A stretch of 27,326 nt of DNA from JAWXTS01 sp044433305 (GTDB lineage: Bacteria; Bacteroidota; Bacteroidia; Bacteroidales; Rikenellaceae). Of this stretch, positions 24,666 through 27,326 are shown piece after piece. The notes under the pieces are model-generated. The model made no database searches and was not told where the DNA came from. It worked only from the letters and a program-made list of their open reading frames with translations. Numbering within the stretch: position 1 is the first letter of the stretch; every line of letters starts with the position of its first letter. The position numbers and the translations under genes are program-made. The stretch lies in contig JAWXTS010000017.1 in NCBI GenBank assembly GCA_044433305.1, forward strand, positions 1-27,326, read 5' to 3'.

Positions 24666-25811
24666 ATGAAAAAAATTATTTTAACTATTCTATTATTACT
24701 ATCCGTTATACCTTATGGTTTTTCTCAAGAAGAAGAAACCAAAAGGATAGAGGACTATCCTATGAACTTCAATCAATATATGAAGTCTAACTGGTTTATA
24801 TCTGCTGGTATTGGTAAAGCATGGAAGATAGGCGATGTTGATGGTCTGTACCTTAAATCGACACCTATTTATGAGTTTTCGGTCGGTAAATGGATTTTGC
24901 CTTATATTGCCTTCAGGGTCCAGTATAACTACTCTGCGGTGCGAGGAACCACAACCGAGGCCAACTCTTTTGTCAACGGAGACGCCGCTGGTACATTGAA
25001 CGGAAACAGATCCGTGCTCCATGGAGATGTCGTATTCAGTGTGATGAACATTATCGATGGTGAGTATCGCGAAGATCGCTTCTGGGACCTTAAACCATTT
25101 ATTGGATTGGGTTTTGTGGCTTGCTACGACGAGGATACTTACTATACAAAGGATAACCCTATCTTCGGTATGTTGACTAGCTTTAGCGTTAGTAATTCTC
25201 TAGCCGTAAACCTTGAGCTTCGCTGTTCTCCAGCCAATGCAGGTCACTATGGAATGACCTTCGACTCGCGCCAACGCGATAGAGTCGTTCCTTTGAGTGC
25301 ATCGGTAAACATGACATATAAGTTCAAACCTAGAGGATGGAGAGTCACAGCTCCTTATGCAGACTACCCAGAGCTTAAGGTATTTGAGAAGAACCCATAC
25401 ATCCCAGGAATAAAAGAAACTATCGTGGAGACCGTAGTTGAAACCATTAGCGACACGGTGTCAGTGGATAGAATCGTTAAAGAGGTTCATATCTCACCAG
25501 CGATTGTATTCTTTGAGATTGACAAATACAATATCACAAGACGCAACAAGGTTCGCTTGAAATATGTTGCCGAGCTTATCAATAGCATCGAAACAGATCA
25601 GGTGTTTACTATCACAGGATATGCCGATGTTCAGACTGCAACCAAAGAACATAACTGGACGCTGAGCCAGAACCGAGCTAAGGCCGTTTACAATATGCTT
25701 GTAAAAGACTTTAAGGTTGACCCAAGCAAGTTGGAAATCGACTACAAGGGTGGCGTAGACTATATGTACTACGAAGACAATACGCTTAGTAGATGTGTTA
25801 TCATACAATAA
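24666..25811 (+). CDS. OmpA-family outer-membrane protein
   Basis: 381-residue secreted protein. The signal peptide MKKIILTILLLLSVIPYGFS ends before QEEE. Residues about 40-225 contain alternating hydrophobic strands (for example WFISAGIGKAWKIGD and FIGLGFVACYD) that fit an eight-stranded OmpA-type barrel. A linker rich in Thr, Val and Glu follows. The C-terminal OmpA peptidoglycan-binding domain covers about 275-381: AIVFFEIDKYNITRRNKVRL, ITGYADVQTATKEHNWTLSQ, and NRAKAVYNMLV with the conserved Arg. It probably links the outer membrane to the cell wall. It has its own upstream promoter and a strong terminator, so it is likely a separate unit from the glycan operon. Confidence 0.92.
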   Translation: MKKIILTILLLLSVIPYGFSQEEETKRIEDYPMNFNQYMKSNWFISAGIGKAWKIGDVDGLYLKSTPIYEFSVGKWILPYIAFRVQYNYSAVRGTTTEANSFVNGDAAGTLNGNRSVLHGDVVFSVMNIIDGEYREDRFWDLKPFIGLGFVACYDEDTYYTKDNPIFGMLTSFSVSNSLAVNLELRCSPANAGHYGMTFDSRQRDRVVPLSASVNMTYKFKPRGWRVTAPYADYPELKVFEKNPYIPGIKETIVETVVETISDTVSVDRIVKEVHISPAIVFFEIDKYNITRRNKVRLKYVAELINSIETDQVFTITGYADVQTATKEHNWTLSQNRAKAVYNMLVKDFKVDPSKLEIDYKGGVDYMYYEDNTLSRCVIIQ

Positions 25812-25833
25812 GATAACAAACATAAAATATTAC

Positions 25834-25865
25834 AAAGGGGTTGACCATTGCGGTCAGCCCCTTTT
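25834..25865 (+). terminator. Rho-independent terminator after the OmpA-family gene
   Basis: A 13-bp stem (AAAGGGGTTGACC pairing with GGTCAGCCCCTTT, one G-U wobble) around a 5-base loop ATTGC, ending in a short T run, 22 bases after the stop codon. The A-rich left flank could also allow weak function on the other strand. It ends the OmpA transcript and insulates the PepSY-like gene. Confidence 0.88.
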
Positions 25866-25984
25866 GCTGTTTAATAAAACTCTGTTCATGCAATTTAACT
25901 TATGCTATAATCGTTACTCTAAGTATTGAGGTGGTAAAATGGCCCCTTGTGGAGAATATTTGAATGTTTTTCAAAACTAGGCTT

Positions 25985-25992
25985 CACCTTTG
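25985..25992 (+). promoter_or_regulatory. Weak candidate promoter -7 box (CACCTTTG)
   Basis: CACCTTTG differs from the Bacteroidales TAnnTTTG consensus at the first base and lies 34 bases before ATG 26026. A TTTG at about 25960 is near the expected -33 distance. The gene needs a promoter here because a strong terminator lies upstream. The remaining intergenic sequence, 25866-25984, shows no other supported feature. Confidence 0.3.
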
Positions 25993-26025
25993 CAGTAGAA
26001 CTATAAACCAAAAAAAAAGAATACT

Positions 26026-26460
26026 ATGAAAAAATTATTATTTGTAGCCACACTATTACTCGGAACACTGACTCTATCGGCAAAAGATAAAGTTATCGAG
26101 CTGAGCGAGCTTCCAAAGTCTGCTCAATCGTTCCTCTCTACCAACTATTCTAAAGACAAAGTATCTACGGTAACAATGGAGCAAGAGGTATTCAGCAAAG
26201 AATATAAGGTCGTGCTTGCAAGTGGCATCAAGGTAAAATTTGATAAAAATGGCGACTGGACACAAGTTGAGTGTAAACGCAATGGACAGGTACCAGCATC
26301 TATCGTTCCTGCCTATGTAGCTAATTATGTGAAATCAAAATTTCCATCAAGCAGCATAACCAAAATCGAACAAGAGAATAAATCTGTCGAAGTTGAGCTA
26401 GACAACAACGTTGAGCTAAAGTTTAACAGCAAAGGAGAATTGGTTAAAATCGACAACTAA
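26026..26460 (+). CDS. Secreted PepSY-like (DUF2874-type) periplasmic protein
   Basis: 144-residue exported protein. The signal peptide is MKKLLFVATLLLGTLTLSA, with cleavage likely before KDK. The mature part holds two tandem PepSY-like units: LPKSAQSFLSTNYSKDKV with YKVVLASGIKVKFDKNGDWT, and ASIVPAYVANYVKSKFPSSS with VEVELDNNVELKFNSKGELV. Each pairs a helix with a beta-hairpin ending in F-x-x-x-G, the fold of the Bacteroidota beta-lactamase-inhibitor-like PepSY proteins. Function is not established for the family; binding or inhibition of a periplasmic partner is a common guess. It is flanked by promoter-bearing gaps on both sides, so it is probably monocistronic. Confidence 0.85.
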   Translation: MKKLLFVATLLLGTLTLSAKDKVIELSELPKSAQSFLSTNYSKDKVSTVTMEQEVFSKEYKVVLASGIKVKFDKNGDWTQVECKRNGQVPASIVPAYVANYVKSKFPSSSITKIEQENKSVEVELDNNVELKFNSKGELVKIDN

Positions 26461-26492
26461 AGTGGTGTAAGTTTGTGACATTTCTGTTAAGG

Positions 26493-26536
26493 CCTAATGC
26501 AAAAAACAAAATAATTTTATACATTTGTGCATTAGG
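26493..26536. repeat. Perfect 9-bp inverted repeat bracketing a promoter core
   Basis: CCTAATGCA (26493-26501) and TGCATTAGG (26528-26536) are perfect inverted copies separated by 26 bases. The right arm begins directly after the -7 box TACATTTG (26520-26527), and the left arm lies where a -33 region is expected. A transcript from this promoter would begin within the right arm, so the two arms act as DNA sites rather than an RNA hairpin. Confidence 0.6.
26520..26527 (+). promoter_or_regulatory. Candidate Bacteroidales promoter -7 box (TACATTTG)
   Basis: TACATTTG matches TAnnTTTG and precedes ATG 26583 by 55 bases. The predicted leader of roughly 50 bases includes a small dyad GTTCG/CGAAC (around 26545-26562). 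No exact -33 TTTG is seen at standard spacing. The box sits inside the inverted repeat at 26493-26536. Confidence 0.55.
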
Positions 26537-26582
26537 AACTAACAATATGTTGGTTCGTTTTGAATCGAACTTACCCTAACTT

Positions 26583-27326
26583 ATGAAAAATATAGCTGTC
26601 ATACTTGCAGGAGGAATCGGTAGCCGATTGGGGCTATCTATCCCTAAGCAATTCTATAAAGTTGCAGGCAAAAGTGTTATCGAGCACACTATAACTGCAT
26701 TTAATGACAACGAAAATATAGACGAGATTTATATCGTCATTCACAGCCAGTATAAGCAATTAATGGAAGTTATCTGCCTTAGGAATCATTGGGACAAGGT
26801 CTCAAAGATTCTTAACGGCGGTAGTGAGCGTTACCACTCTAGCCTCAGCGCAATCAATGCGTGTGAGCAAGAGTGCAATCTCATCTTCCACGACTCGGTG
26901 CGCCCACTGGTTAGCAACAAGATAATAAATGAAGTAGTAGCCAAGCTAGATGAGTGTAGTGCCATTGATGTGGCCATACCTATGGTAGACACTGTTATTC
27001 AATGCGACGGAGACTATATATCCGAGATTCCAGATCGCTCGTTGCTGTTCAGAGGCCAGACTCCGCAAGCCTTCAAGCTTTCGGTTATAAAACAAGCCTA
27101 TGAGATAGCACTCAAAGACCCAAATTTTAAAACTACCGATGACTGTGGTGTGGTACGCAAATACATGCCGCAAGTTCCCATATACGTCGTAGAAGGCGAG
27201 GAGCAGAATATGAAACTCACCTACAAGGAGAACATCTTCCTTCTCGACAAACTATTCCAACTCAAATCAGAAAAACTTGTTCCCGCGCTCACAGAAGATA
27301 TCTTTGTGGGCAAGGTGGTGGTAATC
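26583..27326 (+). CDS. IspD/TarI-type cytidylyltransferase, probably N-terminal domain of a CDP-ribitol-type bifunctional enzyme; 3' end outside window
   Basis: The frame from ATG 26583 runs open to the window edge (248 codons). The CTP-binding N-terminus MKNIAVILAGGIGSRLGLSI with PKQF (K22), then FHDSVRPLVSN, DVAIPMVDTV, FRGQTPQAFK and KTTDDCGVV place it in the IspD/TarI family. These enzymes make CDP-methylerythritol or CDP-ribitol. The GGIGSRLG loop and TDDCG are closer to the TarI/Bcs1 side than to housekeeping IspD, as I read it. Single-domain enzymes end near residue 230-240. Here a linker (SEKLVPALTEDIF) leads to VGKVVVI at the edge, which looks like the first strand of a Rossmann/SDR reductase. 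That fits bifunctional ribulose-5-phosphate reductase/CDP-ribitol pyrophosphorylase. The second domain is inference, since only its first residues are visible. Confidence 0.85.
   Translation, partial: MKNIAVILAGGIGSRLGLSIPKQFYKVAGKSVIEHTITAFNDNENIDEIYIVIHSQYKQLMEVICLRNHWDKVSKILNGGSERYHSSLSAINACEQECNLIFHDSVRPLVSNKIINEVVAKLDECSAIDVAIPMVDTVIQCDGDYISEIPDRSLLFRGQTPQAFKLSVIKQAYEIALKDPNFKTTDDCGVVRKYMPQVPIYVVEGEEQNMKLTYKENIFLLDKLFQLKSEKLVPALTEDIFVGKVVVI

Noticed and set aside
25939..25980. A 13-residue mini-ORF (ATG 25939 to TAG 25978-25980) preceded by GAGGTGG
   Set aside because: It has a good-looking ribosome site, but the length is within chance, Bacteroidota rely little on such sites, the peptide shows no leader-peptide codon run, and the candidate promoter for the next gene lies downstream of it.
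26493..26536. Reading the inverted repeat as a terminator of the PepSY-like gene
   Set aside because: The loop would be 26 bases and no T run follows the right arm, so it does not fit a Rho-independent terminator.
1..27326. Search for tRNA, rRNA, CRISPR arrays, insertion sequences and transposases
   Set aside because: No regularly spaced repeats, cloverleaf sequences, rRNA-like stretches or transposase motifs were seen; the mosaic structure leaves no visible mobile element.

Overview
The window looks like a polysaccharide (O-antigen, capsule or exopolysaccharide) biosynthesis and export locus from a member of the Bacteroidota, most likely Bacteroidales. Grounds: Bacteroidales-type promoter -7 boxes of the form TAnnTTTG before the genes at 24666 and 26583, the gene families present (Wza-like lipoprotein next to a Tyr-tailed BY-kinase, WbsX, DUF1972 glycosyltransferase, PepSY-like periplasmic protein, cytidylyltransferase running into a second domain), and weak Shine-Dalgarno signals. 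Every gene I support is on the + strand. Genus cannot be read from the sequence.

Layout. 1-813: 3' part of the membrane transferase that starts the glycan on undecaprenyl phosphate. 810-3964: outer-membrane export lipoprotein (Wza type) and co-polymerase/tyrosine autokinase (Wzc type). 3942-4272: wreck of a ferredoxin-type gene with an internal deletion and a frameshift. 4269-6404: ABC exporter (Wzm-like permease, and Wzt-like ATPase with a C-terminal substrate-binding domain). 6409-7524: pyruvyl transferase. 7531-7782: internally deleted GT2 gene. 7793-10562: GT8, GT32 and GT2 glycosyltransferases. 10570-10761: 5' stub of a GT4 gene abutting an O-acetyltransferase (to 11282) with a doubtful start. 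11289-24574: a packed block (WbsX, GT2, GT4, Wzy-like polymerase, GT2, GT2, nucleotidyltransferase-like/thymidylate-kinase-like fusion, membrane acyltransferase, GT4, APH-like kinase, split GT4, DUF1972 GT4). From 13348 on, nearly every start overlaps the preceding stop. 24666-25811: an OmpA-family protein with its own promoter and a strong terminator at 25834-25865. 26026-26460: a secreted PepSY-like protein. 26583 to the window end: a CTP-dependent cytidylyltransferase that continues past its usual C-terminus, probably into a reductase domain (CDP-ribitol-type enzyme).

How the genes work together (inference from families): a glycan is started on undecaprenyl phosphate, extended by about ten glycosyltransferases, decorated with acetyl, pyruvyl and possibly phosphate groups, moved across the inner membrane and exported through Wza/Wzc. 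The unusual point is that the window has both a Wzm/Wzt-type ABC exporter and a Wzy-type polymerase, with no recognisable Wzx flippase, plus two kinase-like genes that could make a non-reducing-end cap for the Wzt C-terminal domain. The locus is also visibly mosaic: three gene remnants sit at module borders, a GT4 is split by a frameshift, and base composition swings sharply between genes.
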